A stretch of DNA of 64,000 bases from contig CAVQBP010000025.1 of assembly GCA_963710745.1 (NCBI GenBank), positions 80,760 to 144,759 of the forward strand, in the 5' to 3' direction. Every line of letters starts with the position of its first letter. The first letter of the stretch is position 1. This DNA is from CAVQBP01 sp963710745 (GTDB lineage Bacteria; Bacteroidota; Ignavibacteria; Ignavibacteriales; Ignavibacteriaceae). The notes under the pieces were generated by a model. The model was not told the origin of the DNA. It did not search any database and was given only the letters and a program-made list of their open reading frames with translations. Shown piece by piece: positions 9,808 through 18,670 of the stretch. The position numbers were made by a program, and so were the translations under genes.

Positions 9808-9981
9808 ATGCATACTAAAAAAGAATTTCTAATCAAATTTCGTATGTTGGAAAATGAACTTCTAGAACATTATGAATTTTCAAAGTTAATATCTGATAGG
9901 GAAGCTGTAAAATTGATTATAAAGTATATCAGAGAGGTCAGAGAAATGCAAACAATGATACGAGCTGATATTGAGAATTAA
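9808..9981 (+). CDS. Small hypothetical protein (57 residues)
   Basis: ATG 9808 is preceded by AGAGGAGGGAA, the strongest Shine-Dalgarno sequence in this region. The product is 57 residues, helical and charged (MHTKKEFLIKFRMLENELLE at the start, IIKYIREVREMQTMIRAD near the end), ending at TAA 9979-9981. No family is recognised. The strong ribosome binding site and regular heptad-like hydrophobics support a real small gene at the left edge of the integrative element. Confidence 0.55.
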   Translation: MHTKKEFLIKFRMLENELLEHYEFSKLISDREAVKLIIKYIREVREMQTMIRADIEN

Positions 9982-10359
9982 AATGAATCTTTACTGATTT
10001 TTCTTATGCTTAGTAGAGTTTTAGAAAGCCAACTCACAATAACAACATGAATTTTATTCCCTCAGAAACCGGGGGGATTAAAGGGGAATTAAATTGTTTT
10101 AAATCCTCATTTATAACCTCTGGTAAGGATATATATTTGTTTTTCATTATGAAGGTATTAAAGGATAATGCAATCGTGAATCCATTGAGCTAATTATGAG
10201 CCGATTGACTAATCGCCAAGTAAGTGGCGTTATTATGACTGCTTTGTGGCGTCTTTATAGTGTCTTGAGAAATGATGCAACTATGATGCAATCAATGTGC
10301 AATTTGTGCAATAAAATTTATCCGACAAATAACCGACAAAACCGACATTTTTCCGACAC
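9982..10359. other. Intergenic region with ccgaca and gtgcaat word repeats
   Basis: This stretch holds no supported gene. A plus-strand frame starting near 10196 has poor composition and overlaps repeats. Repeated words GATGCAA/GTGCAAT occur at about 10274-10315, and ccgaca repeats begin at 10321. On the minus strand these could encode low-complexity linker sequence belonging to the winged-helix remnant to the right. Confidence 0.4.
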
Positions 10360-10371
10360 TTATCCGACATT
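10321..10371. repeat. Five ccgaca units at 10-12 base spacing
   Basis: CCGACA occurs five times between about 10321 and 10371, separated by AT-rich spacers. On the minus strand one frame reads as SDK / KNVG repeats (MSDKCRKNVGFVGYLSDK), a low-complexity linker I associate from memory with Fic- and AlbA_2-type proteins. Confidence 0.5.
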
Positions 10372-10587
10372 TGAATTTGGTTTAGGTAAAGCTAATAATT
10401 TATAGTAAGTCCCTTTTTTCTGACCTACCTTAACAATTAAATTTTTATCGATTAATTGTTCAATATCTCTTAAAGCGGTTCTATCCGTAATATCTCCACT
10501 CAAGGTTTGATAATCTTTGCTCGTAATCTTCTCATTTTGTTTTTTGGGATACTCATATTGTTGGTATTTCGCTTTGTTCATACACAT
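10360..10587 (-). pseudogene. Winged-helix fragment (C-terminal part of a Fic or AlbA_2-type protein)
   Basis: The 75-residue minus-strand frame contains KITSKDYQTLSG, TDRTALRDIEQLIDKNLIVK and KKGTYYKL. This matches the C-terminal winged helix of Fic-domain and AlbA_2/AAA_4 proteins (ITNKDYQxLTGVSxRTAxRDLxxL, then GRGTYY, from memory). The catalytic parts are absent, and just past the end the downstream linker repeat continues in another frame. It is most likely a truncated remnant, but a small stand-alone DNA-binding protein cannot be excluded. Confidence 0.5.
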
Positions 10588-11264
10588 TGACCTCTTAGTA
10601 ATTTCTCTTAAAATATCAATTTATTAATAATATGAGGGACCATCATAAGATTAGTTTATTTTAATAAAAAAAATTTCAGCAGAGGGTCACAAAATTTTGA
10701 TTTTAAAGATGGATGGTTTATTTTTTTAAGCATCAAATCCAGAAGTAGGAACAAAATGAGAATAAGTTCCTAAAAGATAGTGATTTAAGTCGGAATTAAA
10801 ATTCGGGGGCAGTACCTTCCAAACCTATAGGAAGGTAAAATTAGAATTATTAAAGATTAATTGATAATAACAATCAATATATGCAAAACAGAAAATTGAT
10901 TGCTTATTGTAGACAAAATCTGCATTTCTAAAATAAGCTTTTCTTTGGCTCGATGATTTAGGGTGAGGCTTTTAAGCTTAAATGAATTTCGAAGAGAAAA
11001 GACCTACAAATTTGAGTCAGTAAAAATTTTCTGAAGAGGTTTGCTTAATTGGCAAATAGACGTAAGCGTTTCCCGCCACGTCAGCATGAAAATTTTATAA
11101 TCAAAATTAAAAAAAGTTTTAATGTAAAGGTAAAATTAAGATACCTAAGGAAAGATTTTCATCTATTGGAGGTTATGAAAGAATTTTAGATTTAGCTGTG
11201 ATTTTAGCATAAATGGCTACTGTTTATAAAGAGTATCTGTAGATGGAAAGCTGAATTTTTAGTT
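10588..11264. other. Intergenic region, no gene seen
   Basis: About 680 bases of AT-rich sequence. One small hairpin is visible near 10815-10840 (ACCTTCC...GGAAGGT). No open frame has a plausible start and length. It probably contains the left boundary of the integrative element, but no attachment repeat could be recognised by eye. Confidence 0.4.
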
Positions 11265-11825
11265 ATGGCTAATAAGAATTATATAAAAATAAAACGCCGT
11301 TTAAAGCTTAATGAAAAATCAGAATTTTATTTAAAATCTAAAGTAGATAGTAGTAATGAAGATGAAATAAAAAACTGTATTGCCGGAATAAGATGTATAG
11401 AAAATGAAATAATTGAAGAATCAGAAAATAAAGAAGAAACAGAAAGAATTCAGGAAGCTGTACCGTGTGAAGAAAAAGCGGAGGGGCATACAGATGTTAT
11501 CAGCAGTAACAAAATACTTATATTGACGAAAAAAGCCGATATTGTAAGAATATTTGATGCTATGTATGATACCGATATGATATCAACACAATCAACTATT
11601 AAACAAATAGCGGAATTATTTTTTAATGAAGTTAAGGCTAAGACTGATTTTGTAAAAATTTATAATTCAACAAAGGATCAGATGGAGAAAAATGAAAGTT
11701 CAACGAATAGTAAAAAAATATTGAGATTTATAATGTTGTTAGCTGAGAGGAGCTTCAGGCATAAGAGAAAAGAGCTGGACCAATTAATCAATTTTTTAGT
11801 GACATTAAGAAAAAACATTATATAA
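11265..11825 (+). CDS. Hypothetical protein of integrative element
   Basis: This is a 186-residue basic/acidic protein. The second half (KKADIVRIFDAMYDTDMIS, then IKQIAELFFNEV) is helical and resembles small accessory proteins that precede excisionase/integrase genes in Bacteroidota-type elements, but I cannot assign a named family. The middle is glutamate-rich and probably disordered. It is followed closely by the excisionase-like gene and the integrase on the same strand, which suggests a regulatory or mobilisation role. Confidence 0.55.
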   Translation: MANKNYIKIKRRLKLNEKSEFYLKSKVDSSNEDEIKNCIAGIRCIENEIIEESENKEETERIQEAVPCEEKAEGHTDVISSNKILILTKKADIVRIFDAMYDTDMISTQSTIKQIAELFFNEVKAKTDFVKIYNSTKDQMEKNESSTNSKKILRFIMLLAERSFRHKRKELDQLINFLVTLRKNII

Positions 11826-11925
11826 TTATATAATGAATATAAAAAACATGATATAATGAATATAATGAATTTTTATTTTGATTTTTATTTAATTGGTATC
11901 CCGAAAAAAGAAAGGGATATCAATC

Positions 11926-12222
11926 ATGGGAGCAAATCAAATTTTCTCAAACACAACTGAGATTGAGAAGCTGTTAAAGGGTGAGCAGCTTTCAGCCAAA
12001 ACAAAACCTATCAAGTATTTAATCATCTCAACTTTACCTCTCTATAGATTAATAAATCAAACAAAGATTCCATACCGTAAGTTTTCTACTAGAGACCTTC
12101 TAATAATTGAGTTAGATTTAAACAATCAGGAAGAGTGCGGAGAAAAGTTAGAACCGAAGAAGTCAGAGGTCAGCATTCAGAAGTCAGAGGAAGAAACGCA
12201 AGATGAGACGGAGCCGCCATAA
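11926..12222 (+). CDS. Putative excisionase / MerR-like helix-turn-helix protein
   Basis: I chose ATG 11926 because AAAGGGAT lies 6-12 bases upstream; an in-frame TTG at 11893 lacks one. The protein is 98 residues. STLPLYRLINQTKIPYRKF followed by LLIIELDLN resembles the excisionase (HTH_17) pattern LYRLIKEGKIPYxKxG...L. The last 30 residues are acidic and low-complexity. It sits directly before the tyrosine recombinase, where directionality factors usually lie. The match is short, so the call is moderate. Confidence 0.55.
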   Translation: MGANQIFSNTTEIEKLLKGEQLSAKTKPIKYLIISTLPLYRLINQTKIPYRKFSTRDLLIIELDLNNQEECGEKLEPKKSEVSIQKSEEETQDETEPP

Positions 12223-12229
12223 GAATTAT

Positions 12230-12309
12230 CTGCCTTTGCTAAAGTTCCGGCAGGCAGGCAAGGTTGCAAAATTTCCTGTCTTCGTTAAAACTTTGACAGG
12301 CAGGCAAGA
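12230..12309. repeat. Two tandem copies of a CCTGCC/GGCAGG intergenic hairpin repeat
   Basis: Copy 1 (12230-12263) reads CTGCCTTTGCTAAAGTTCC followed by GGCAGGCAGGCAAG. Copy 2 (12275-12309) reads CCTGTCTTCGTTAAAACTTT followed by GACAGGCAGGCAAG. A third copy of the same unit lies at the window's right end (63967-63992, CCTGCCTTCGTTAAAGTTT then CGGCAGG). Each can fold as a short GC-capped hairpin. It is a dispersed intergenic repeat family of this genome. Confidence 0.7.
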
Positions 12310-12348
12310 TTAAATTAAAAATCCGGGGAACATTAAAAAGGAAAAATC

Positions 12349-13392
12349 ATGGAACCATCAAATAATATTATTCATTCAAAGACTGAAGAGCTTATTGAAT
12401 CCAGTAGGTTTAATAGAATTTTACTATCTCCAGCTGAAATTCAATTTTCTGAACAAGATATTCAAAAGATAAAATTGTTTATATCAATCCTTGGTGGAGG
12501 TATGCAAATGAATTCAAAAAGAGTTGAAGTTGAACAAGGAATAAGTGAATATGAAAAGCTTGCTAAGTTTAATCTTGCTCCCAAAACAGTTTCAGGTATT
12601 AAAACTGCATGTGGACGATTTTTGGAATTCATTGCTGGAAACAGATTAATAGATACCATTGAAAGAAAAGATGCTGAAAATTTATTGATGAAGATTTCAA
12701 AATCTGCCCCCTTAGGTGTTTACAATTATTTGCGGGTATATAAGACAATGTTCAATGTATTTTTGGATTGGAACTATATTTCTAAAAATCCTTTCCTGGC
12801 AGTGAAGTTACCCAAAAGACAAATTCAAGAACCTACAGTTTTTAAAAATGAACAAATAAACATTGTATGTGAAAAGCTAATCGAAAAAGGTAAGGAAGTA
12901 ATAGCTGATATAATACGATTTGGGGTGGTCACAGGATTAAGACCTGGTGAAGAAACTAATTTAAGATGGAATGATATTGATTTTAAGAATAAAGTGATAA
13001 CAGTAGGGAATAAATTTTTTAATACAAAAACAAAAAGAATCAGACGGATTCCTTTTAATAAAACGATGGAAGAAATATTAAAAAGAAATTCCAGAAGGCA
13101 ATTGAATAATGGAAAGATAATTAGAGAATTTGTATTCACCCAAAAGAATGGTAAACAATATAAAGTTGATAATATATCCAAAACGGTTAAGAAAGTTATA
13201 AGGGAGGCGGGATTACCTGAAGAATTGCATCTGTATTGTACCCGTGCCACAGCAGCGACACGCTGGGCAAATAATAAGGTCCCAATATTTACTGTATCAA
13301 AGCTGCTCGGACACTCAAGGAGCGATACAACTACCCGTTTTTATGCAGGGATTGATATTGAAGAGCTGAGAGATGCGGTGAATAGGTTATAA
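12349..13392 (+). CDS. Tyrosine recombinase / integrase
   Basis: This 347-residue protein has an N-terminal SAM-like core-binding domain (about residues 55-150) and a C-terminal catalytic domain: Arg198 in TGLRPGEETNLRW, a Lys in the beta-hairpin (NKFFNTKTKR), Arg299 in HLYCTR, LLGHSRSDTTTRFY with the His and the nucleophilic Tyr. The HxxR box is YCTR, with Tyr where His is usual; such variants exist. It should integrate and excise the element that also carries the primase-helicase downstream. ATG 12349 follows AAAAAGGAAAA. The 12230-12309 repeat separates it from the excisionase-like gene. Confidence 0.9.
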   Translation: MEPSNNIIHSKTEELIESSRFNRILLSPAEIQFSEQDIQKIKLFISILGGGMQMNSKRVEVEQGISEYEKLAKFNLAPKTVSGIKTACGRFLEFIAGNRLIDTIERKDAENLLMKISKSAPLGVYNYLRVYKTMFNVFLDWNYISKNPFLAVKLPKRQIQEPTVFKNEQINIVCEKLIEKGKEVIADIIRFGVVTGLRPGEETNLRWNDIDFKNKVITVGNKFFNTKTKRIRRIPFNKTMEEILKRNSRRQLNNGKIIREFVFTQKNGKQYKVDNISKTVKKVIREAGLPEELHLYCTRATAATRWANNKVPIFTVSKLLGHSRSDTTTRFYAGIDIEELRDAVNRL

Positions 13393-13438
13393 TCTGGTTC
13401 AAGTTCAAGCTCAAGTTCAAGAGAAAATGGAGGGCTAA

Positions 13439-13681
13439 GTGACTTATCTATGGCAGGAAGAAAGAGGGAAGAAATTTTACAAAGTACAAACTGATGAAAG
13501 TGATGTTGCAAAGAAGATGAAAAGAAGGAATGGATTTCATTTAAGTGGAGTTTCATTGAATTCAAATTTATGGATTTTCTGTTGTGAATTTTCGAGACCG
13601 GACATAGCTAAGAAAACACTAAAATCAATTACAGGGAAAAATGCAAAAATCGATTCAGAGGGGATGTTTGTATATGAGTAA
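13439..13681 (+). CDS. Small hypothetical protein of integrative element
   Basis: This GTG-started gene (GGAGGG at 13429-13434 as ribosome binding site) encodes 80 residues. The C-terminal half (WIFCCEFSRPDIAKKTLKSI, then GKNAKIDSEGMFVYE) looks like a compact alpha/beta fold. No named family is recognised. It lies between integrase and primase on the same strand, so it is probably an element-specific accessory protein. Confidence 0.5.
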   Translation: MTYLWQEERGKKFYKVQTDESDVAKKMKRRNGFHLSGVSLNSNLWIFCCEFSRPDIAKKTLKSITGKNAKIDSEGMFVYE

Positions 13682-13737
13682 GGGGAAATCTACAGTTTAT
13701 AATAAAAATCAATTAGAGAAGTGAAAAAATGGTCTAA

Positions 13738-13865
13738 AACCTACGCTATTTCGTATGGGAAATTGTCATTGGTCATTAAGTCATTAGGTCATTTGTAGAA
13801 AAAGGAAAATAGCACGCAGATGACGCAGATCCCGCAAAGCGGGACAGGTTTCACAGATTAACACA
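13738..13865. repeat. Intergenic repeat debris (cgcagatgacgcagat type)
   Basis: The stretch contains GTCATTGGTCATTAAGTC / ATTAGGTCATT word repeats and ACGCAGATGACGCAGAT followed by CCCGCAAAGCGGG, a small perfect hairpin. The cgcagatgacgcagat word is a dispersed intergenic repeat that I know from Bacteroidota-type genomes. No gene is present. Confidence 0.45.
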
Positions 13866-13891
13866 TAGTAACAAAAAAGGGAGCAATAATA

Positions 13892-16186
13892 ATGATTTAT
13901 ACTGAATTGGCGAAAGCTTATAAAAAGAATTATGGTTTTAATGTTTTACCTGTGCAAGGTAAAAGACCTACCATAGCCTGGGAGAATTGGCAAATTATTG
14001 AACAGAGTGAAAATGATATTGAAGATCTTGGATGGCCTGAAGGAATAACCGGTATCGGTGGAATTTGCGGAATAAATGATTTAAGGAATTTGGATTTTGA
14101 TAAAGTTGTAAATGAAAAAATTGTTGAAATGATTTTAAATCGATTGGGATTAACCAACAAGTATGAATGGATTGTTAGAAGCGGAAGCTTTACGGGTTTT
14201 CATATATGGCTGAAGGTAAGGGAAAGTGAAAGATTACACAAAAGATTGAATGGTCCCAAAAGTGTTTATAGATTAAAATTGAAAGAAGATAGTTTCTGCG
14301 ATCATATCGAATTGAGATGGAATAAATCTCAAACAATCCTTCCTTACTCACAGCATGAAAGTGGAAAGAAATATTCGTTTCTTTATAATGATCCAATAAA
14401 ACCTCCAATAGAAGTTGAACCGAATGTATTGTTGGAATGTATGGAAGAGTTCTGTGACTTAGAAAAAGAAAAGGAAATACTCGCAATTGGAAAAAGAACA
14501 TTTGAACCGGCGGGATTCGATACTGAGAAGTTGGAAAGTGCAATTGAATATCTAACAATAAATCTCCCGGGTAACTGCTACGAAGATTGGTACAGAATAG
14601 GTTTTGGACTTGTGACAATTGGAGAAGAAGGGCGGAAATATTTTTTGAAGTTAAGTTTAAGTAATCCGCATTATCATGATTCGGAATTTGAAATAAATAA
14701 AAAGTTTGATGATCTAAGAAATAGGTTTGATGGAAGGATTACACTCGGTAGTGTTTATCATACTGCAGAGAAATATGGATGGAAAAAACCATTTGTTAAA
14801 TTCTGGTATATCGAAAATGATAAAACAAAGATTTCAAAACAGAACTTCAAAAGATTTCTTGAAGAAAACGGATTCTGTAAGCTGCAGCTTGAACGTGGAT
14901 ATATACTTCTTAAAGTAAGCCGGAATATTATACGTGAAGTCGAGATATTTAATATTAAAGATTTTGTAATTGAATATCTAAAGAGAATGGATAATGAAAA
15001 TTTCAAGGAATCTACGAAGTTAAAAGTTATAGATGCAGTAATTAAGGGTGCGCCACAGCATTTTGTAAATACTTATCTTGAATTCCTTGAAACAAGGAAA
15101 CCTGAATTTTTACGCGATACAAGAGATAAGGGATTTTTATTTTTTGCCAACTGTTTTGTAGAAGTTAAAAAAGATAAGATAGAGGTAAAGAGATATGAAG
15201 ACCTGGAAGGATTTATCTGGGATAGACATGTAATTCCACAAAGATTTTATATTGAAGAAAAAGAATCGGAATTCGAGGTATTTGTTAGAAATATCTGCAT
15301 AAATGATGAACAAAGAATTTTATCTATAAGAAGTGCAATCGGATACTTGCTGCATAATTACAAGGACTCCACAAATGCCAAGGCAATAATATTTCTCGAT
15401 GAAAAACTTAGCGATGGAGCTTACGGAAGAAGCGGCAAGGGATTAGTCGCTCAAGCTATTGGGAAACTAAGAAAGACATTGAGACTAGATGGAAGGAATT
15501 TCAATTTTTCAAAGAGCTTTAGTTTTCAATCAGTCAACTTAGATACCGCAATAATTGAATTTAATGATGTGACCAAAAAATTCAATTTTGATAAACTGTT
15601 TTCAATAATTACTGATGATATAACCGTTGAGAAAAAAAATCAAAATGAAATGATAATACCATTTCATCAATCGCCAAAGATTATTATTTCCACTAACTAC
15701 ACTATCCCGGGTTCTGATGATTCTACTTTAGACCGGCAGTTTGTCATTGAATTTTCGGACCACTACAATAAATCTCACCGACCTATAGATGAATTTGGAC
15801 ATAGATTCTTTGATGAATGGAGCAGTGAAGAATGGAATAATTTTTATAATTATATGATTGGATGTATGCAGTTGTATTTGAATAGAGGATTATTCGAATG
15901 TGAGCATGTAAATCTGGAGAAGAAAAAAATGATAGATTCCACTAGTGAGGAATTTGTGGAATATTTTGAATCAGTTGAAATAGGAAAGGAATTTTTGAAG
16001 AAAGATTTGTTTGAAACTTTCAAGAAAGATTATGAAGAATATTCGGATATGGAAATGCGCAGGTTTACAAAGTGGCTGAAAGACTCTGCAAAGATAAAGG
16101 GAATAGGAGTGAATGAGAGAAAGTCAGGTAGTGAAAGATATATTCGATTAGGTGAGAAGGAATTGGACGCAACGCTTTTTAATTAG
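13892..16186 (+). CDS. Primase-polymerase / SF3-type helicase replication protein
   Basis: This 764-residue protein combines three parts. Residues ~1-190 are a prim-pol-like domain with the metal-binding LDFD (Asp68, Asp70) and a downstream GFHIWL histidine. Residues ~205-305 match PriCT_2 (LPGNCYEDWYRIGFGLVTIG). Residues ~440-690 are a DUF5906/D5-like helicase with a P-loop YGRSGKGL (511-518), an acidic AIIEFNDV strand and IIISTNYT. The last ~70 residues resemble a winged helix (RFTKWLKDSAKIKG). It would initiate replication of the integrative element. Its 3' end already contains the first iteron word and is duplicated at 25851-26348. Confidence 0.85.
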   Translation: MIYTELAKAYKKNYGFNVLPVQGKRPTIAWENWQIIEQSENDIEDLGWPEGITGIGGICGINDLRNLDFDKVVNEKIVEMILNRLGLTNKYEWIVRSGSFTGFHIWLKVRESERLHKRLNGPKSVYRLKLKEDSFCDHIELRWNKSQTILPYSQHESGKKYSFLYNDPIKPPIEVEPNVLLECMEEFCDLEKEKEILAIGKRTFEPAGFDTEKLESAIEYLTINLPGNCYEDWYRIGFGLVTIGEEGRKYFLKLSLSNPHYHDSEFEINKKFDDLRNRFDGRITLGSVYHTAEKYGWKKPFVKFWYIENDKTKISKQNFKRFLEENGFCKLQLERGYILLKVSRNIIREVEIFNIKDFVIEYLKRMDNENFKESTKLKVIDAVIKGAPQHFVNTYLEFLETRKPEFLRDTRDKGFLFFANCFVEVKKDKIEVKRYEDLEGFIWDRHVIPQRFYIEEKESEFEVFVRNICINDEQRILSIRSAIGYLLHNYKDSTNAKAIIFLDEKLSDGAYGRSGKGLVAQAIGKLRKTLRLDGRNFNFSKSFSFQSVNLDTAIIEFNDVTKKFNFDKLFSIITDDITVEKKNQNEMIIPFHQSPKIIISTNYTIPGSDDSTLDRQFVIEFSDHYNKSHRPIDEFGHRFFDEWSSEEWNNFYNYMIGCMQLYLNRGLFECEHVNLEKKKMIDSTSEEFVEYFESVEIGKEFLKKDLFETFKKDYEEYSDMEMRRFTKWLKDSAKIKGIGVNERKSGSERYIRLGEKELDATLFN

Positions 16187-16403
16187 GCTGACAAATGTAA
16201 TTTGAAGCGTCCACTACGTCCAAATTAGGGGAATTGTTGGAATTCAATTTATAGTCAAACTTTTTATTAGACGCAACCTGGACGCAGAGTGTGTCAAATT
16301 GGACGTAAGGTGGACAGTATTTGGTCGCAAATAAAAATGGAAAAGATTCGAATTTGATTCATTTTGTAAGAAAATAAGGATTTGGACGTAGTGGACGTAG
16401 TTT
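16163..16403. repeat. Iteron array, TGGACG type (candidate replication origin)
   Basis: The hexamer TGGACG or its complement recurs through this stretch: 16164-16169 (inside the primase 3' end), an inverted pair in 16208-16225, 16279-16284, 16300-16305 with a TGGACA at 16311-16316, and 16383-16388 with 16392-16397. Pairs are spaced 9 or 11 bases. The 18-mer at 16208-16225 is the exact reverse complement of 16380-16397. Such arrays next to a replication gene usually bind its product. Confidence 0.75.
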
Positions 16404-17289
16404 TTTTAATTTTCAGGTGAAAATTTTAGGGGGTGCGCCCAAATAGGCAAACGCAAAGAATTGTAAATCCACTCAATTCAAATATCCAATAGAACTAGGT
16501 TCAGCTACGATTGATTTCATAAATAAGTTGGGTAAAAATTTTTTGAGAACTGAATGTTTGTAATATAATTGTAAGTATTGATAAAAGATTATTACCGCAG
16601 GTAGATCAACCTTAATCCTAAGAATAGATTAAAGTAAGAATGGACGAAGGGAATTAGAGTATTAGGTGAGAGGTGGATGATGATAAATAGGCAAAAGGCA
16701 GTAAAGCAGTAGGCAAAAAAAATATTTTTATTTGTTACATCCGGAAAGGATATATATAGGTATTGAGTAATTTTTTCATACTATTTTACTTACATCTTAG
16801 AAATTAATCTAGAAGTTTATATTAAATTAGTTTAATTATATGAATTATAAAGGAACAATTCTTGATAAAAATATATTAAATTCTCAAATGCTTTGTAATA
16901 AATATTGACAATACTATTTTTTTTATTTACAATTGTAACAAACATAAAATCTACTAAGCGGGAATTATGCTCATCTAATAAAATTTTAAGATAGTGGTTT
17001 AAAATAATCCAAAAATTATTTAGGGGTAATTATGTCAACCACAATATTATGTTCACCTTCTTATGATTTTACTATTCATCTCTATTGTAAACATCATATT
17101 ATAAAAAATCAGTATCAAAACTCTTTTTCATCTTACTTTTTACACAGCAAGGAAAATATATAAAAATTTACACTTCAGAAGGAGAAATAATATTCATTTG
17201 TGCAATTTATAATAGCTTATGTATTTATCAATTAACTGAAGTATTCTAACAAAAAAATATCAATTAATCTAATTATAAGAGGTTCTGAT
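16404..17289. other. Intergenic region without a supported gene
   Basis: About 890 AT-rich bases between the iteron array and the first secreted protein. A 43-codon frame at 17032-17163 starts after TAGGGGTAATT but has no recognisable content, and I do not call it. The promoter for the secreted-protein genes must lie here. Confidence 0.4.
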
Positions 17290-18624
17290 ATGAAACTTCT
17301 ACAATTTTATTTACTATTATTTTCTCTATTAATACTAAACAATTACATGCTTAATGCTCAATGGGAAGAAACTAATGGTCCTCCATATATAGAAATAACA
17401 TCTTCCTTAGCTACAATTATTACCGATTCCGGGGATACAAATCTCTATTCAGGTACTTATGTAGGTGGGGTATTTCTTTCAACTAATTCTGGAGATAGTT
17501 GGAAAAATAGTGTTGGAAATTGGGATAATAACAATGGAGGATTTACTAAGAAAAATATAACAGCTCTTTTACCAATTAAAGATGATGAAGGCAATCTATA
17601 TCTATTTGCTGGTACTAAAGGAGATGGTATCTTCCTATCAGTAAATAACGACACAAATTGGTTAGCAGTTAATACCGGCCTTATGAATACTTACGTTTAT
17701 GATATTATATCCATCGATACATTCCTTTTTGCAGTTGCTGACACAGCTGAACTTTCAGCCTCTGGAGGAGTTTTTCGTTCATCAAATAAAGGAGCTAGTT
17801 GGATAGGAACTAATAATGGTTTGACAGAAACTTCAGCTACATCACTTGCTGTTTATAAAGATAAAACAGGAACTGTTAATCTTTTTGCCGGTACTTGGAA
17901 TGGAGGTGTTTATCATTCTACTGACTATGGGGAAAATTGGATTAAATATGATAATGAATTAACTAACTATTCTATTTCAGATATTGTTGTAATGGATACC
18001 ATTCTATTTGTAGCTGCTAATTCTACAGTATTTCGTTCTATTAATAATGGTGTTAGTTGGATATTCGCAAATAGCAACCTGCCATCATCAGTTAGTTTTT
18101 TAGCAGTTAATGATACAATCATCTATGTTCTGGCTGGACGGGAAATTTATTATTCGTTAGATAGGGGATTAGAATGGTACGACGGCGGATACGTTGATCA
18201 CGATATAAAATGTATGAAAGTTGGAGGGAAGTACCTTTTTCTTGGTATCGATGCACCATTTGGTATTTCAAACTCTGTATGGAGACGTCCCCTTTCGGAA
18301 ATAAATAAGCCAATGGCTATTAAATATGAACCAGAATTTCCTTATAACTTTAAACTTTATCAGAATTATCCAAATCCTTTCAATCCAAGAACTACTATTA
18401 GCTGGGAATGGGGAATCGGCAGTAATATCCAGATTAAGATTTTTGATTTTCTTGGTAGAGAAGTTAAAACTTTGGTGAACCAATATTATTCCCCAGGGTA
18501 CCACAGCATAACGTTTAATGCCAGAGATTTATCAAGCGGAGTTTATTTCTATTGTATTGGAGTAAAATCAGAAGGGAATATCAATATATTTACGAAAACA
18601 AGAAAACTACTATTATTAAAATAA
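17290..18624 (+). CDS. Secreted Asp-box (BNR/sortilin-like) protein with type IX secretion tail
   Basis: This 444-residue protein begins with a signal peptide (MKLLQFYLLLFSLLILNNYM, cleavage near LNAQ). The body has repeated Asp-boxes, S-x-D/N-x-G-x-x-W: STNSGDSWK, SSNKGASWI, STDYGENWI and SINNGVSWI, implying a beta-propeller. The last ~80 residues are a Por-type sorting domain: NYPNPFNPRTTISW, a DFLGREVKTL strand, SSGVYFY and the terminal KLLLLK. It should be exported and attached to or released from the outer membrane. AGAGG lies 7 bases before the ATG. The giant protease follows 46 bases later, so the two are probably cotranscribed. Confidence 0.85.
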   Translation: MKLLQFYLLLFSLLILNNYMLNAQWEETNGPPYIEITSSLATIITDSGDTNLYSGTYVGGVFLSTNSGDSWKNSVGNWDNNNGGFTKKNITALLPIKDDEGNLYLFAGTKGDGIFLSVNNDTNWLAVNTGLMNTYVYDIISIDTFLFAVADTAELSASGGVFRSSNKGASWIGTNNGLTETSATSLAVYKDKTGTVNLFAGTWNGGVYHSTDYGENWIKYDNELTNYSISDIVVMDTILFVAANSTVFRSINNGVSWIFANSNLPSSVSFLAVNDTIIYVLAGREIYYSLDRGLEWYDGGYVDHDIKCMKVGGKYLFLGIDAPFGISNSVWRRPLSEINKPMAIKYEPEFPYNFKLYQNYPNPFNPRTTISWEWGIGSNIQIKIFDFLGREVKTLVNQYYSPGYHSITFNARDLSSGVYFYCIGVKSEGNINIFTKTRKLLLLK

Positions 18625-18670
18625 AGATAACCTTTTAAATTACTATCCATTAAAAATAAGGGAGAATATC

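Noticed and set aside
10321..10371. ccgaca units as a CRISPR array
   Set aside because: Units are 6 bases with 4-6 base spacers, far too short for CRISPR repeats and spacers, and no cas gene is nearby.
10196..10405. 69-codon plus-strand frame
   Set aside because: It runs across the ccgaca and gtgcaat word repeats and lacks any ribosome binding site; the minus-strand winged helix explains the region better.
12825..13250. 141-codon minus-strand frame inside the integrase gene
   Set aside because: It is a shadow of the well-supported plus-strand integrase.
16208..16397. 18-bp inverted repeat as ends of an insertion sequence
   Set aside because: It lies within an array of related TGGACG words and encloses no transposase; iterons explain it better.
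17032..17163. 43-codon frame with TAGGGG upstream
   Set aside because: The product has no recognisable content and the frame is short; kept only as a note.
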